DNA from: Alphaproteobacteria bacterium
GTDB lineage: Bacteria > Pseudomonadota > Alphaproteobacteria > Rhizobiales > Aestuariivirgaceae
Reading direction: 5' to 3'
Assembly (NCBI GenBank): GCA_024640405.1
Contig: JAHEFB010000038.1
Coordinates: forward strand, 1 to 45,256
Length of the DNA: 45,256 bases
The translations under genes and the position numbers were made by a program. The notes under the pieces are model-generated. The model did no database searches and was not told the origin of the DNA. It saw only the letters and a list, made by a program, of their open reading frames with translations. Within the stretch, counting starts at the first letter, position 1. Every line of letters begins with the position of its first letter. This document shows, piece by piece, positions 36,237 to 45,256 of this stretch.

Positions 36237-37144
36237 GTTGCATCTCCCCTGTCTGCATCATCACTGGAAAAATAACGGTACACCTCGTCAAGACTCGGCG
36301 ATGATATATCGACGTCGCTCACCGCCTTGCCGAGTTGCGAAATAACCGACAGGCGATCCATCTTGTCCGGGCGCGGGCAGTCGAATTCAACGGATTCACC
36401 GTTGACCCGTTCTCCGCCAAGCCGGCTGTGTACGCTTTCCACGTGATCTGAATTCGAACGCACCCGAATGCGGATCGGCAGGTTCGCAGAACGCTGCAGC
36501 TCGGCCAGCGACCCGTTGGCGACAACTTCCCCCTTGCGCAGAATTGCCACCCGGTCGGTCTTCAATTCCAGCTCACTCAACCCGTGAGATGACAGCAGAA
36601 CAGCGGTTCCCCTGCCGGCAATTTCGCCAATCAGCTCATAGAATCGCTGCCGCGAGATAGGATCGAGACCGGATGTCGGCTCATCAAGCAACATCAGTTT
36701 GGGGTTGCCGACAATTGCCTGAGCCAGCCCCAATCGCTGTCGCATGCCCTTGGAGTACCCGCCACACCGCCGATCGGCGGCCTCGGCAAGGTCGACTTTT
36801 TCCAGAGCGCTGCCAACCTCGTCAGCATCAGCATTCTTGAGCTTTGCATAAAAGGACACAATTTCCCGTCCAGTCAGCATTTTCGGAAACGCAACAGCCT
36901 CGGGCAGGTACGACACATCGCGTCTCGCCAACCGGCTTCCCGGCGGTTGTCCGTTGATGCAAACATGGCCATCGTCAGCTCTCAGGAACCCCAGGATTAC
37001 CCTGAACAAGGTGGTTTTGCCCGCCCCGTTATGGCCCAGCAAAGCGACCTTTTCACCCGCTGCGACGTCCAGCGACACACCTTTCAGTGCTTCGATGTCC
37101 TTGAACCGCCTGGAAACATTCTGTGTAAGCAACACCATGTTCAT
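36233..37144 (-). CDS. nosF: NosF, ATPase of the NosDFY ABC complex
   Basis: This 303-residue cytoplasmic ABC ATPase has Walker A GHNGAGKT (37-44), signature YSKGMRQRLGLAQA, Walker B MLLDEP with D-loop SGLD and H-loop SHG. A C-terminal extension (about 215-300) is typical of NosF-like subunits. It energises NosDFY during NosZ maturation. ATG 37144 lies four bases after the nosD stop, with GAAGGG near by; ATG 37138, two codons later, is an alternative. Confidence 0.92.
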   Translation of the reverse strand: MNMVLLTQNVSRRFKDIEALKGVSLDVAAGEKVALLGHNGAGKTTLFRVILGFLRADDGHVCINGQPPGSRLARRDVSYLPEAVAFPKMLTGREIVSFYAKLKNADADEVGSALEKVDLAEAADRRCGGYSKGMRQRLGLAQAIVGNPKLMLLDEPTSGLDPISRQRFYELIGEIAGRGTAVLLSSHGLSELELKTDRVAILRKGEVVANGSLAELQRSANLPIRIRVRSNSDHVESVHSRLGGERVNGESVEFDCPRPDKMDRLSVISQLGKAVSDVDISSPSLDEVYRYFSSDDADRGDAT

Positions 37145-37148
37145 TGCA

Positions 37149-38396
37149 TCAAAACCCTTCTCTCGGCCTGAGTGCCGGTGTCATCAGCGGTTTGTCGTCG
37201 ACCACACCACCGGGCAGCAACGCGGGAAACTCTTTCTGCGCCCAGCGGATCAGTTGAACTGCCGGGCTTCCCAGCAACAGTTTCGCCGACGGTTGTGTCC
37301 ACAAAATCTGGTCCATGGTGTCATTGGGACGAAACGCCTGGTCGGCCACACCGTCGCCGTTCACGTCAAAGGCACTGTGGTCACTCCAGAAATTGCCCGA
37401 CCATGTGTGGTTCTTTGACCCGACAAATTTCACCTGCCGCCGATTGTAGACAAATGAATTACCCACAATCGTGTTGCGTTCGGAGCCGGCCGTAAAGTGA
37501 ATGCCGATCGGGCAGCCTTCAAAGTGATTGTTTCGCATGATGTTCTTGTTGGCGTTGTACATGAAAAGGCATTTTTTGCCGCCGTCGCGAACAATATTGC
37601 CCTCCAGGATCGCCTCATTGGCGTAGTTCAGCATGATGCCGTGCTCGCGATCACCAATGGAGATATTGTTGGTGATCTTGATGCGGCTGGTGAACATGAT
37701 CGCATAGCCAAGGTGGTTGCCGACCGAGACGTTTCCCGAGACCTCGCTGTCATCGGCATACATGTAGTGAACCGCGAACCTCAAGCCTTCAAACCTGTTG
37801 TTGCGGAATGTGTTCTGCTTGCTGGAATTGACGAAAATGCCGTCACGGCCATAGCGCACCTGGTTGTCGCGAACCTGCGCACCCGGCGCGTTCCAGACGT
37901 ATACCCCATTGCCGCGACGGTTCATCAACCGGTCCTGACGACCGATAATGGTATTGCCTTCCACCAGTGCATTTCGCGCGCCGTGAACATCCACACCGTA
38001 CAGGTTGCCCTCGATGATATTGTTCCGGACAACCGCGTTGGTTGCTTTCTTCGTCAGTTGCACACCGCTGTCAATTGTCTGGTGATCGGAGCCGGAACCC
38101 GTCAGCTTCAAACCTGCAATGACAACATCAGGCGCATCGATCCAGATAACCGATCCCTGCTCCCTGCCCCGCACATGAACAAGTCCCTCGCCGTGAATCT
38201 CCAACGGCTTGGTGATCTGCAACCCGCCGGCATAATTGCCGGCAGCCAGCAACAACCGGTCTCCCGGTTGGGCTGTATGGATGGCCCGGGCAAGCGCGTC
38301 GTTGCCGGGCATCACTTTAACATCAGCAGCGATCGCCGATGTTGTGAGCGATGCCGACAACATCGCACCTGTTAATACTCGGGCCATCCAGTGCAT
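37149..38396 (-). CDS. nosD: NosD, periplasmic copper-centre assembly protein
   Basis: This 415-residue protein has a Sec signal (MHWMARVLTGAMLSASLTTSAIA) and then a right-handed parallel beta-helix of CASH type. Repeated N-N-x-I/F-x-G turns are visible (VVRNNIIEGNLYGVDVHGA, VEGNTIIGRQ, FRNNRFEGL, ITNNISIGDREHGI). It belongs to the NosDFY complex that supplies copper and/or sulfur to apo-NosZ. The C-terminal portion after residue 350 is less repetitive. It begins 11 bases after nosZ. Confidence 0.93.
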   Translation of the reverse strand: MHWMARVLTGAMLSASLTTSAIAADVKVMPGNDALARAIHTAQPGDRLLLAAGNYAGGLQITKPLEIHGEGLVHVRGREQGSVIWIDAPDVVIAGLKLTGSGSDHQTIDSGVQLTKKATNAVVRNNIIEGNLYGVDVHGARNALVEGNTIIGRQDRLMNRRGNGVYVWNAPGAQVRDNQVRYGRDGIFVNSSKQNTFRNNRFEGLRFAVHYMYADDSEVSGNVSVGNHLGYAIMFTSRIKITNNISIGDREHGIMLNYANEAILEGNIVRDGGKKCLFMYNANKNIMRNNHFEGCPIGIHFTAGSERNTIVGNSFVYNRRQVKFVGSKNHTWSGNFWSDHSAFDVNGDGVADQAFRPNDTMDQILWTQPSAKLLLGSPAVQLIRWAQKEFPALLPGGVVDDKPLMTPALRPREGF

Positions 38397-38407
38397 GTCA
38401 GTCGGTC

Positions 38408-40327
38408 CTATGCTGCACGCGGTTCAACAAACATGCGGCCGCGCATTTCCATGTGCAGCGCATGACAGAACCACTGGCAGTAGAACCAGTGAACACCGGG
38501 CCGGTCAGCAGTGAACGTGACCGACGCCGTCGCTTGCGGTGCAACCTCCATGGCGACACCGTAGTTCGAAAGGCAGAAGCCGTGGGTAACATCATCGACA
38601 TCATCCAGGTTGGTGATATAGACGGTCACCTCATCCCCCTGTTTGACACTGAACTTCTCCATCCCGAATTGAGGTGCAACAGACGTCATGTAGACCCGGA
38701 CCTTGTTGCCATCACGAACAATCTTGTCGTCGCTTTCCAGATCCACACCGTCTGCCTTTGCCTGTTTGACGGCATCAGCAAAAACCGGGTCATCGCGCTT
38801 CCACACATTGACCGGCTTCACGATGTCAGACCGCACGATGATGCTGTCATGCGGTTCCGCAAAGGTCGGGCCGTCATGGACAACCTTCATTTCATCGCTC
38901 GAAATGTCGATCAGCTGCTCGTTTTCCGGCTTCAGCGGGCCAACATTGATGAACCGGTCCTTTGAAAACTTGTTCATCGAAACCAGCCATTCACCGTCGG
39001 CTTCAGCCGTCTCTCCCATCGAAGTGGAGTTGTGACCGGGCTGATAGTGCACATCGACCTTGGAGATGATCGGGTCGACCTTTTCACCGGCAAACGCCTT
39101 GATGGCCTTGTCCATGTTCCATTTCACGACCTGGCTATCAAGGAACAGTGTCGTGAAACAGTTGCCCTTGCCGTCAAATGCCGTGTGAAGCGGACCAAGA
39201 CCCAGTTCCGGCTCACCAACGATGCAGGACCTTGGATCAGCGTTGTCCGCAAACAACGCATCTACCTTTTCAACATCGATGATGGAAACCGTCGGCGACA
39301 ATTTGCCATTGATGACAATGTGTTTCTTGTCCGGTGCGGCGTTGACCCCGTGCGGGCTGTTTGGAATCGGGATGTAGCGCGTATAGTTCTTGTTCTCGCC
39401 TTTCAGCCCGTTGATGATCGGCACCCCGTTCAGGACCTCGACGTCACCGGCCTTCACGCCATCCTCGATGGCTTTGAGGTTGAACACGACCACATGATCA
39501 AGTTCGCTCTCGGTCATTTCGGCCAGGTTCATGCCCATCTCTGAGTTGTAACTCGTCGAGAAGGCATACTTGCCCTGATAGTCACAGTCCGTGTTGTCGA
39601 GGTTGCCGCTCACCTTTACCTGCCATGCGACTTTCATCTCGTCGCCATCGATCGCTGTGAAGATGTTCACGTATTTCGATGGGTCATCGAGAATGTCTCC
39701 GTCATTGACCAGGGGGGCTTCATGCTCGCCGTTTGCAAACACATAGCCGGTGCGCGGGAACTTTTGCGGACGCATACCGTGAATGTCATGCGCATTGGGT
39801 ATCTCGATGATCTTGTCGCATTTCATCACATCGCAGCGAATACGGGCAACCCGGGTGTTCGCCTTGTCATTGGCAAAAATATAACGGCCGTCATAGGTAC
39901 CGTCTGTGAAGGACATGTGCGGATGGTGAAGATCCCCGTTGTCGTAAGTCTTCATGCCTCTGGCCGCCAGGAAGTTCCTGGTTTCTTCAGTCAGGCCCTC
40001 GGTGAGGATTTTCAGGCTTTCATTGGTTTGCCCCCACCCGGTTGCAGAACACCGGTTGAAGACAGGAATGCGCATCAGTTCGCGCATCGACGGAAAGCCC
40101 AGAATGCGGACTTCACCAGTTTGGCCTGAGGACCAGAAGCCGTAATAGGGATCAAGCTCGCCTGGCGCCAGATTGGCCTTTCCGGAACCCGCCGCGCGGG
40201 CTTCTGTAATACCGTTCGAAAACAGGCCTGTTGCGGCTCCCGTCGCTGCAACCACGGCACCTGCTGCGGTTGCGGTCATCACGGCACGGCGCGAAAACCC
40301 TTTCTTTCTGGTTTCTTCAGCTGACAT
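38408..40327 (-). CDS. nosZ: Nitrous-oxide reductase NosZ (clade I, Tat-exported)
   Basis: This 639-residue periplasmic enzyme reduces N2O to N2. It starts with a twin-arginine signal ([16 protein letters not shown]), typical of clade I NosZ. A seven-bladed propeller carries the CuZ histidines, including DLHHPH (His134, 135, 137), [17 protein letters not shown] and EPHD. The C-terminal cupredoxin domain has the CuA motif [12 protein letters not shown] (Cys617, Cys621, His625, Met628). All visible ligands are intact. ATG 40327 has AAGGAG about 9 bases upstream; the longer frame runs back into nosR. Confidence 0.96.
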   Translation of the reverse strand: MSAEETRKKGFSRRAVMTATAAGAVVAATGAATGLFSNGITEARAAGSGKANLAPGELDPYYGFWSSGQTGEVRILGFPSMRELMRIPVFNRCSATGWGQTNESLKILTEGLTEETRNFLAARGMKTYDNGDLHHPHMSFTDGTYDGRYIFANDKANTRVARIRCDVMKCDKIIEIPNAHDIHGMRPQKFPRTGYVFANGEHEAPLVNDGDILDDPSKYVNIFTAIDGDEMKVAWQVKVSGNLDNTDCDYQGKYAFSTSYNSEMGMNLAEMTESELDHVVVFNLKAIEDGVKAGDVEVLNGVPIINGLKGENKNYTRYIPIPNSPHGVNAAPDKKHIVINGKLSPTVSIIDVEKVDALFADNADPRSCIVGEPELGLGPLHTAFDGKGNCFTTLFLDSQVVKWNMDKAIKAFAGEKVDPIISKVDVHYQPGHNSTSMGETAEADGEWLVSMNKFSKDRFINVGPLKPENEQLIDISSDEMKVVHDGPTFAEPHDSIIVRSDIVKPVNVWKRDDPVFADAVKQAKADGVDLESDDKIVRDGNKVRVYMTSVAPQFGMEKFSVKQGDEVTVYITNLDDVDDVTHGFCLSNYGVAMEVAPQATASVTFTADRPGVHWFYCQWFCHALHMEMRGRMFVEPRAA

Positions 40328-40361
40328 ATCGCTAACTCCTTTCAAGTTGTTGAAGCAGTAC

Positions 40362-42596
40362 TTATTCCGCCGGCACTCGAACATCTCCTGATTGTTCGTC
40401 CGTCGGTAGAATTGGGGAGACTTTCTTGGGCCTCGGCGCACCTCCGCGGGCGCGCGAGGCGGCTTTCTTGATGCACACCGGGCATTTTGTCGTGCTTTGG
40501 TAGAGCACCTGGCAATGCAGACACTGGTGACACTCGTTCGGGTTGATATGGCCTTCGGGATGAATAGCCTGAACCATGCACTCATTGGCGCAACGCAGGC
40601 ACGGGTCACCGCATTGCTTGTAGCGTTTCAGCCAGTCAAACGTCCGCATGCGGGCAGGGATGGCAAGAGCTGCACCCAGCGGGCACAAATACCGGCAGTA
40701 AAATCGTTCGACGAACAATCCGGCAGCAAGCAAGGCGACCACAAACAGGACATAGGGCCAGGCGCGATCAAATTTTAAAATGATCGCGGTCTTGAACGGT
40801 TCGATTTCCGCATAATGCTCAGCCAATTCAAGCGAATACAGAGACAGGCCAAAAAGTCCCATGAAAATCATGTATTTGATGGGCCATAGTCGCTCATGCA
40901 GGCTCCACGGCACATGAAACTGCGGCACTTTGAAATACCGCGCGATCTTGTTGGTGAGTTCCTGCAGCGCGCCGAACGGGCACAACCAGCCGCAGAACAC
41001 GCCGCGCCCCCAGAACAGAAGCGAAGCTGCAACCGAGAACCACAGAATGAAGATCAACGGGTCCATCAGGAAGGCGGACCAGGAGAAATCTGTCGTCACT
41101 GCGGAGAAGAAGGCCAGAACGTTGACGATGGACAATTGCGCATTGGCATACCAACCCAGCACAAACAGGGTGAACGTCAGAAATCCGATGCGGAACCAGT
41201 AAGTAAAGCGCTCGTACCTGGTCACCTGCATCTGGAAAAAGAACACTCCCGTCAAAACCACAATGGCAGCAACCAGCAACCCGACCTCGATGCGCTTCTG
41301 CTTCCAGATACGTTGCCATAAATGACTCAACTCGGCCGGATCGGAGGCAGCCAGACCGGTAAGCTGCTGCGTTGCGTCAGGAGCAGGCGTTGTGGCGACT
41401 ATCTCAACCAGACGGTCCGGAATACGGTAACCAAGGTCAAATGTGATGAATGACTTGTCGATGGCGCCGACGGCACGTTGCACCAGCAACTGCAGCCGGA
41501 ACGGTTCAGTCGGATTGAAACCCATGTCGGCGGGAACCTTGAACATGTCGAGTTCGGCAAAAGACGGCGCGTCAGACGGCGCAAGCCGGCCCAGGCGCCG
41601 ATGCTGCTTGTCGAAAAACCTTGCAGACGCGTCGCCCTGAATGAGTTGTATACGGTCAAAAATTCCGCCGCGCACATAGCCGGACCCCTTGAACGAGTAT
41701 TTGCCCCGCCCCAGCACTAGTATCGCCTCCTCACCCTCTCCCAGCCAGTCGACCAGGTTTTCGTATTCATCATCACCGAGCAGGCTGCGACCGATTTCCG
41801 GCGCAGAGATGAGAGCCACCTGCATATCGATGAAGGTATCTTCCGGATCACCTTTTTCCGGCCGCGCCGCAGCGCGGGCATCCCCGCTGTCGATGAAAGC
41901 CTGGTTGACCTGACCCACATCCAGCCGCAGCGACCGGACAGACCCGTCGCCGGCCAGGGTTTGCCAGTTTGCAACCGGAACATCGTCACCTGCAGGCCGC
42001 AGCAGTTTTTTTGCCGGACCCTGTTTCGCAAGCTCGGCTTTCAAGCCGCCAAGGCCCAGGGAACGGGCAACTTTCAAACCGGCGCGCACGATTGAGTCGT
42101 CGATGACCATGATGGTCACGGTGGCACCGGACACGATATCCAGCTCATGCGCGGACCCGCCCGCCTCGGCTTCCTTTATCAGGTCCAGTCCGGCATATTT
42201 TTCCGTCACTGCGCGAATTTTCGATTCCGGAATACCGATCAGCACAATCGGTTCAGAATGTTTGACAAGCTTGACGCCGGTCACCCTGGCGTTGCCGTCG
42301 ACGCCCATGACCACATGGATGGGCTTGCCGGAATACCCGGTTGTCGTCACAAAGTCCGATGTGAGAAAGACGTAGCCTATCGCCTTTCCATCTTTCAGGG
42401 CCGGCACAACAGCAATATCCGTGCGCAATTCGCCTAGACTGTCTGCGCCCGGCACCAGAACGGAGGCATCAACCTGATCCAGGAACTTCGCGACAAGAGG
42501 CTCGCTGTGAGCGGTGTGAACCGCAATCATCATGAAAATGATCACGCTCAGTATCGCAGCGAGCAGATTGCGCCCGAATTCCCGAATTAAGTGCAT
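40362..42596 (-). CDS. nosR: NosR, flavin and iron-sulfur membrane regulator/electron donor for NosZ
   Basis: This 744-residue membrane protein has an N-terminal signal/anchor helix, then a periplasmic FMN-binding domain with the flavinylation motif SGATVT (156-161), the target of NosX. A central multi-helix membrane part (about residues 430-650) contains two CxxxCP motifs ([10 protein letters not shown] and [10 protein letters not shown]), followed by a cytoplasmic C-terminus with ferredoxin-like cysteines ([20 protein letters not shown]). It is needed for nosZ expression and whole-cell N2O reduction. It is first in the operon; an FNR-type box lies about 81 bases upstream of its start. Confidence 0.95.
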   Translation of the reverse strand: MHLIREFGRNLLAAILSVIIFMMIAVHTAHSEPLVAKFLDQVDASVLVPGADSLGELRTDIAVVPALKDGKAIGYVFLTSDFVTTTGYSGKPIHVVMGVDGNARVTGVKLVKHSEPIVLIGIPESKIRAVTEKYAGLDLIKEAEAGGSAHELDIVSGATVTIMVIDDSIVRAGLKVARSLGLGGLKAELAKQGPAKKLLRPAGDDVPVANWQTLAGDGSVRSLRLDVGQVNQAFIDSGDARAAARPEKGDPEDTFIDMQVALISAPEIGRSLLGDDEYENLVDWLGEGEEAILVLGRGKYSFKGSGYVRGGIFDRIQLIQGDASARFFDKQHRRLGRLAPSDAPSFAELDMFKVPADMGFNPTEPFRLQLLVQRAVGAIDKSFITFDLGYRIPDRLVEIVATTPAPDATQQLTGLAASDPAELSHLWQRIWKQKRIEVGLLVAAIVVLTGVFFFQMQVTRYERFTYWFRIGFLTFTLFVLGWYANAQLSIVNVLAFFSAVTTDFSWSAFLMDPLIFILWFSVAASLLFWGRGVFCGWLCPFGALQELTNKIARYFKVPQFHVPWSLHERLWPIKYMIFMGLFGLSLYSLELAEHYAEIEPFKTAIILKFDRAWPYVLFVVALLAAGLFVERFYCRYLCPLGAALAIPARMRTFDWLKRYKQCGDPCLRCANECMVQAIHPEGHINPNECHQCLHCQVLYQSTTKCPVCIKKAASRARGGAPRPKKVSPILPTDEQSGDVRVPAE

Positions 42597-42642
42597 GCCA
42601 AGTTGGCTTCATTTTTACGCTTTGTTACTCTAGTTGGACCGG

Positions 42643-42684
42643 ACAATAGGAGCGTCGCCAACTCGCAGCCTTGAGCAAAGTCAA
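42643..42684 (-). promoter_or_regulatory. FNR/Nnr-type box and -10 element of the nos operon promoter
   Basis: TTGAGCAAAGTCAA (42671-42684) has perfect TTGA-N6-TCAA half-sites of the CRP/FNR superfamily (FNR, FnrL, NnrR or DnrR). On the minus strand a TATTGT -10-like box lies at 42643-42648. If the box is centred at -41.5, transcription starts near 42636 and the -10 box sits at -12 to -7. This is the geometry of a class II FNR-dependent promoter, about 40 bases before nosR. Which regulator binds cannot be told. Confidence 0.68.
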
Positions 42685-42772
42685 TCCTGAAAGTTTTTTC
42701 TACCGGGCGACAAACCACGTCGGCCTTTGCTACAAAGCTGGTAGTGGTCAGTCCTGCACTACGGTTCGTTTT

Positions 42773-42790
42773 CTCAAAATCATTTTTGAG
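42773..42790. promoter_or_regulatory. Short perfect hairpin ahead of MFS gene
   Basis: CTCAAAA-TCAT-TTTTGAG is a perfect 7-base inverted repeat with a 4-base loop, ending 24 bases before the MFS start codon. It could be an operator or a leader hairpin. The AT-rich sequence makes chance occurrence possible. Confidence 0.3.
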
Positions 42791-42814
42791 CCGCTGCACA
42801 AATGGGGATAACAA

Positions 42815-43975
42815 ATGAACAATCGCTGGCAGGTTCTGGCCCTGCTGTTTGGGGTGCGTGTGGCGATGGCCTTTCAGTTTCAGGCCGTCGCTGCCCTTTC
42901 CCCTTCCGTGATGAACGAGTTCAATGTCGGCATTGCCGACATTGGCCTGCTGATAGGACTTTATCTTTCACCCGGCATCCTGCTGGCCTATCCAGGCGGC
43001 GAAATCGGCAAACGGTTTGGCGAGAAGTCGGTTGTGCTGGCCGGACTGCTGCTGATGGCAGCCGGTGGCCTGATCATGGCAATTTGTGACAGCTGGAACC
43101 TGCAGATAACCGGGCGTCTGCTGGCCGGTGTCGGGGGCGTACTATTGAACGTCCTTATGACCAAGATGGTAACCGACTGGTTCCAGGGCAGGGAAATCGC
43201 CACGGCAATGGGCATCTTCGTCAACTCATGGCCGTTCGGCATTGCACTGGCGCTCATCGTCCTGCCCGGCCTGGCTGACGCGGCGAGCTTTGATATGGCA
43301 ATGTTCGCCGTTGCCGGTCTGACCATGCTCGGCTTCGCCGCCCTGGCCATTGGCTACCATCCCCCGGAAGACAGCAAATCAACCGAAACCCTCAGTGCAC
43401 CGTTGCGGGGAACTGTTCTCGCGGCGCTCATTTGCGCCGGTCTTATATGGGGTCTCTACAATGCCGCGCTCGGCATGATTTTCAGTTTTGCACCGGCAAT
43501 GCTGGCAGAGCGGGGATGGTCCGCCACGTCAGCCAGTTCGGCAACAAGTATCGTGTTGTGGCTGGTTGCCGTTTCAGTGCCGCTTGGCGGCATCATTGCC
43601 GACCGCACGAACCGGACAGATGGTGTGCTGTTTGCAGGTTTGGTGTTGTTTGGTGCGATGCTGGCAATCGCGTCCCGGAGCGATGCCGTGCTGGCGAGTT
43701 TCGTCGGTCTGGGCCTGGCTGCAGGGCTGTCTGCCGGCCCCATAATGAGCCTGCCGTCCCGTGTACTGGTTGCGGGAAACCGGGCCGTCGGTATGGGCAT
43801 CTTCTATACGCTGTTTTATGGTCTTGTCGTGCTTGGGCCTCTTGCAGCTGGCAGCCTCGCTGACAGGTCCGGTCGCATCAACATCACCTTCGATCTGGGA
43901 ACCGCCATGCTGGCTGGTTGCGCGATTCTTTTGATTGCCTTCAGATACCTTGATGAGAAGAGATCTCGGACCTGA
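42815..43975 (+). CDS. MFS transporter, CynX/NimT-like
   Basis: This 386-residue inner-membrane protein has about twelve helices in two halves, with the first-half loop motif GEIGKRFGEK and the second-half equivalent GGIIADRTNRTDG. It resembles the CynX/NimT and anion-transporting branches of the MFS, but it has no NarK nitrate signature that I can see. ATG 42815 is preceded by TGGGGAT. It is divergent from nosR across a 218-base region that contains the FNR-type box, so it could be co-regulated. Substrate unknown. Confidence 0.83.
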   Translation: MNNRWQVLALLFGVRVAMAFQFQAVAALSPSVMNEFNVGIADIGLLIGLYLSPGILLAYPGGEIGKRFGEKSVVLAGLLLMAAGGLIMAICDSWNLQITGRLLAGVGGVLLNVLMTKMVTDWFQGREIATAMGIFVNSWPFGIALALIVLPGLADAASFDMAMFAVAGLTMLGFAALAIGYHPPEDSKSTETLSAPLRGTVLAALICAGLIWGLYNAALGMIFSFAPAMLAERGWSATSASSATSIVLWLVAVSVPLGGIIADRTNRTDGVLFAGLVLFGAMLAIASRSDAVLASFVGLGLAAGLSAGPIMSLPSRVLVAGNRAVGMGIFYTLFYGLVVLGPLAAGSLADRSGRINITFDLGTAMLAGCAILLIAFRYLDEKRSRT

Positions 43976-44097
43976 ATGCATGTGGCTTTCAGCTCACTGA
44001 TGCCGAACTTGCAAAGACGACAATTCCTTGTTTTGCGCGGGCTGACCCCAACTGGTATACATTCTCCACGTGACCAAGATCCTACGGAGCGCCAGGC

Positions 44098-45132
44098 ATG
44101 ATATTCAGACAATTGTTCGACAAGACTTCCTCCACCTATACCTATCTGCTGGCCAGCCGGAATGGTGGCGAGGCGCTGCTGATCGATCCCGTATTGGAAC
44201 AAACCGTGCGCTACCTCAAGCTGCTGGAAGAGCTCGACCTGAAACTGGTCAAGGTCATTGACACCCATATTCATGCCGATCATGTCAGCGCGATGGGCAA
44301 GCTCAGGGACGCCACCCGGTGCGTGACCGTGATGGGCGAACAGTCACCCGCAGACGTTGTCTCGCTGCGCGTCAGTGACAACGAGAAACTGTCTATCGAG
44401 GGCCTGTCGCTCACCGCACTGCACACACCCGGCCACACCAGCGAAAGCTACAGTTTCCTGATGGATGACCGGGTGTTTACCGGCGATACCCTGTTGATAC
44501 GCGGCACCGGGCGCACCGATTTTCAAAATGGCGATCCATACGACCAGTACCATTCGCTGTTTGAGCGGTTGCTGAAGTTGCCGGACAACACATTTGTCTA
44601 CCCCGCCCATGACTACAAGGGCGACACTGTCAGCACCATTGCGGAAGAAAAGGCCTTCAATCCGCGCCTCAGGGTAAATTCGGCCGACGAATACGCGGAG
44701 ATCATGAACAACCTCAACCTCCCCAATCCGAAAATGATGGATGTTGCGGTGCCGGAAAACCTCAAGATCGGACTTCACCTGGAAGCCCAGCACCGGGTTC
44801 CGTCGGTCGAGGTCGAGGATCTGCTTGAAACCTGGCCGGACAGACATGTCCAGCTGATAGATATCCGCGAAGATAACGAACGCCGCCGCGACGGCGCAAT
44901 TCCAGGCTCCATACACCTGCCTTACACGGGCTTTGCATCGCAGTGCGCAGCATCGGGAACGCTGCGCGGCCTCAGCACAAATTCGCCACTGCTGATTTAC
45001 TGCGCAGTCGGCGAACGCTCGACCCTTGCAGTCGAAATCGCCGATGAGCAGGGCATCAGGAATATCGCCCACATTCCAGGCGGGTTCCGTGCCTGGACCG
45101 CTGCTGGCGGCGCCGTGGAGAAAGTCGATTAG
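44098..45132 (+). CDS. Persulfide dioxygenase-rhodanese fusion (ETHE1-like)
   Basis: This 344-residue cytoplasmic protein joins two sulfur-handling domains. Residues about 1-235 form a metallo-beta-lactamase-fold persulfide dioxygenase: THIHADH (His57, His59, Asp61, His62), HTPGHT (His113), TGDTL (Asp130) and YPAHDY (His171). This group uses mononuclear iron to oxidise glutathione persulfide to sulfite. Residues about 240-340 are a rhodanese domain with DIRE and the active loop CAVGERS (Cys302). Such fusions convert persulfide plus O2 to sulfite and thiosulfate-related products. ATG 44098 has ACGGAG about 10 bases upstream. It is a single-gene unit. Confidence 0.9.
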   Translation: MIFRQLFDKTSSTYTYLLASRNGGEALLIDPVLEQTVRYLKLLEELDLKLVKVIDTHIHADHVSAMGKLRDATRCVTVMGEQSPADVVSLRVSDNEKLSIEGLSLTALHTPGHTSESYSFLMDDRVFTGDTLLIRGTGRTDFQNGDPYDQYHSLFERLLKLPDNTFVYPAHDYKGDTVSTIAEEKAFNPRLRVNSADEYAEIMNNLNLPNPKMMDVAVPENLKIGLHLEAQHRVPSVEVEDLLETWPDRHVQLIDIREDNERRRDGAIPGSIHLPYTGFASQCAASGTLRGLSTNSPLLIYCAVGERSTLAVEIADEQGIRNIAHIPGGFRAWTAAGGAVEKVD

Positions 45133-45186
45133 AGGTGAGAACGCCGGTGCAAAAATGATCCACAGGAACGGCGGGGATATTCTCGT

Positions 45187-45256
45187 TGTAGCGGCGTAAA
45201 AGTACGCCAGCCTTTTTAGTCTCTGAAGCCAGTTGGCACTGGCTGGAGGCTTGGGG
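45187..45256. mobile_element. Possible insertion-sequence terminus (IS21-like) at right edge
   Basis: From TG at 45187 the sequence has a TGTAGCGGCGTAAAAGT-like start, followed by repeated GCCAG/CTGGC elements (at about 45206, 45230 and 45239). This resembles the repeat-rich left ends of IS21-family elements, which begin with TG and carry several transposase-binding repeats. No transposase frame is within the window, so the call rests on visual resemblance only. Confidence 0.25.
45193..45217 (+). terminator. Possible intrinsic terminator after persulfide dioxygenase gene
   Basis: A perfect 6-base stem GGCGTA-AAAG-TACGCC (45193-45208) is followed by AGCC and five T residues (45213-45217), 60 bases after the stop codon on the plus strand. 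The stem is short and the T-run is offset by four bases, so termination would be modest. The same bases may instead belong to a mobile-element end. Confidence 0.4.

Noticed and set aside
42741..42762. GTAGTG/CACTAC inverted repeat upstream of the MFS gene
   Set aside because: A six-base stem with a ten-base loop is weak and expected by chance in a region of this size.

Overview
The window reads as chromosomal DNA from an alphaproteobacterium, most likely of the Hyphomicrobiales (Rhizobiales). This is inferred from the gene set: a rhizobial-type glycerol ABC transporter with glpR-glpD-glpK, a complete nosRZDFYLX operon, close relatives of methylotroph malyl-CoA lyase and malate thiokinase, and a regulator of the ScfR family. 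No rRNA, tRNA or CRISPR array was recognised. Genes are densely packed, often with ATGA overlaps. A cut IS630-type transposase end lies at the left edge, and a possible insertion-sequence terminus lies at the right edge.

Layout. 1-3.8 kb: transposase tail, a rhodanese fused to a HigA-like DNA-binding domain, an 8-oxoguanine deaminase-like amidohydrolase and a divergent EamA transporter. 3.8-13.8 kb: glycerol uptake and catabolism, with the transporter glpV-S-T-P-Q-U on the minus strand and glpR-glpD-glpK divergent on the plus strand. 13.8-14.3 kb: a small secreted cysteine-containing protein. 14.5-20.2 kb: a dipeptide ABC transporter dppABCDF (minus strand). 20.5-25.6 kb: a cytoplasmic seven-PAS histidine kinase without an adjacent response regulator, and a divergent MFS transporter. 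25.7-31.7 kb: a C1/C2 assimilation block made of malyl-CoA lyase (minus) divergent from a small unknown protein, malate-CoA ligase mtkA-mtkB, a degenerate hydroxypyruvate/glyoxylate reductase-like protein, and an ScfR-type regulator. 31.8-33.8 kb: an outer-membrane beta-barrel protein, an ACT-domain protein and a methyltransferase. 33.9-42.6 kb: nosRZDFYLX (minus) behind an FNR-type promoter. 42.8-45.1 kb: an MFS transporter and a persulfide dioxygenase-rhodanese fusion.

How the parts work together. Glycerol enters through GlpVSTPQ(U), is phosphorylated by GlpK and oxidised by GlpD, with GlpR presumably controlling both arms from one operator region. MtkAB makes malyl-CoA from malate, and Mcl splits it to glyoxylate and acetyl-CoA, as in the serine cycle. 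The ScfR protein next door belongs to a family that controls short-chain acyl-CoA metabolism; the same TTACAAA tandem motif lies upstream of mcl/mtk and upstream of scfR. NosRZDFYLX reduces N2O to N2 in the periplasm.

Most unusual: the mcl-orf142-mtkAB-orf233-scfR locus, with two apparently catalytically dead proteins built into a carbon-assimilation operon and a shared candidate operator; and the rhodanese-HigA fusion, a candidate sulfur-responsive DNA-binding protein. All family assignments were made by eye from sequence; no database search was run.
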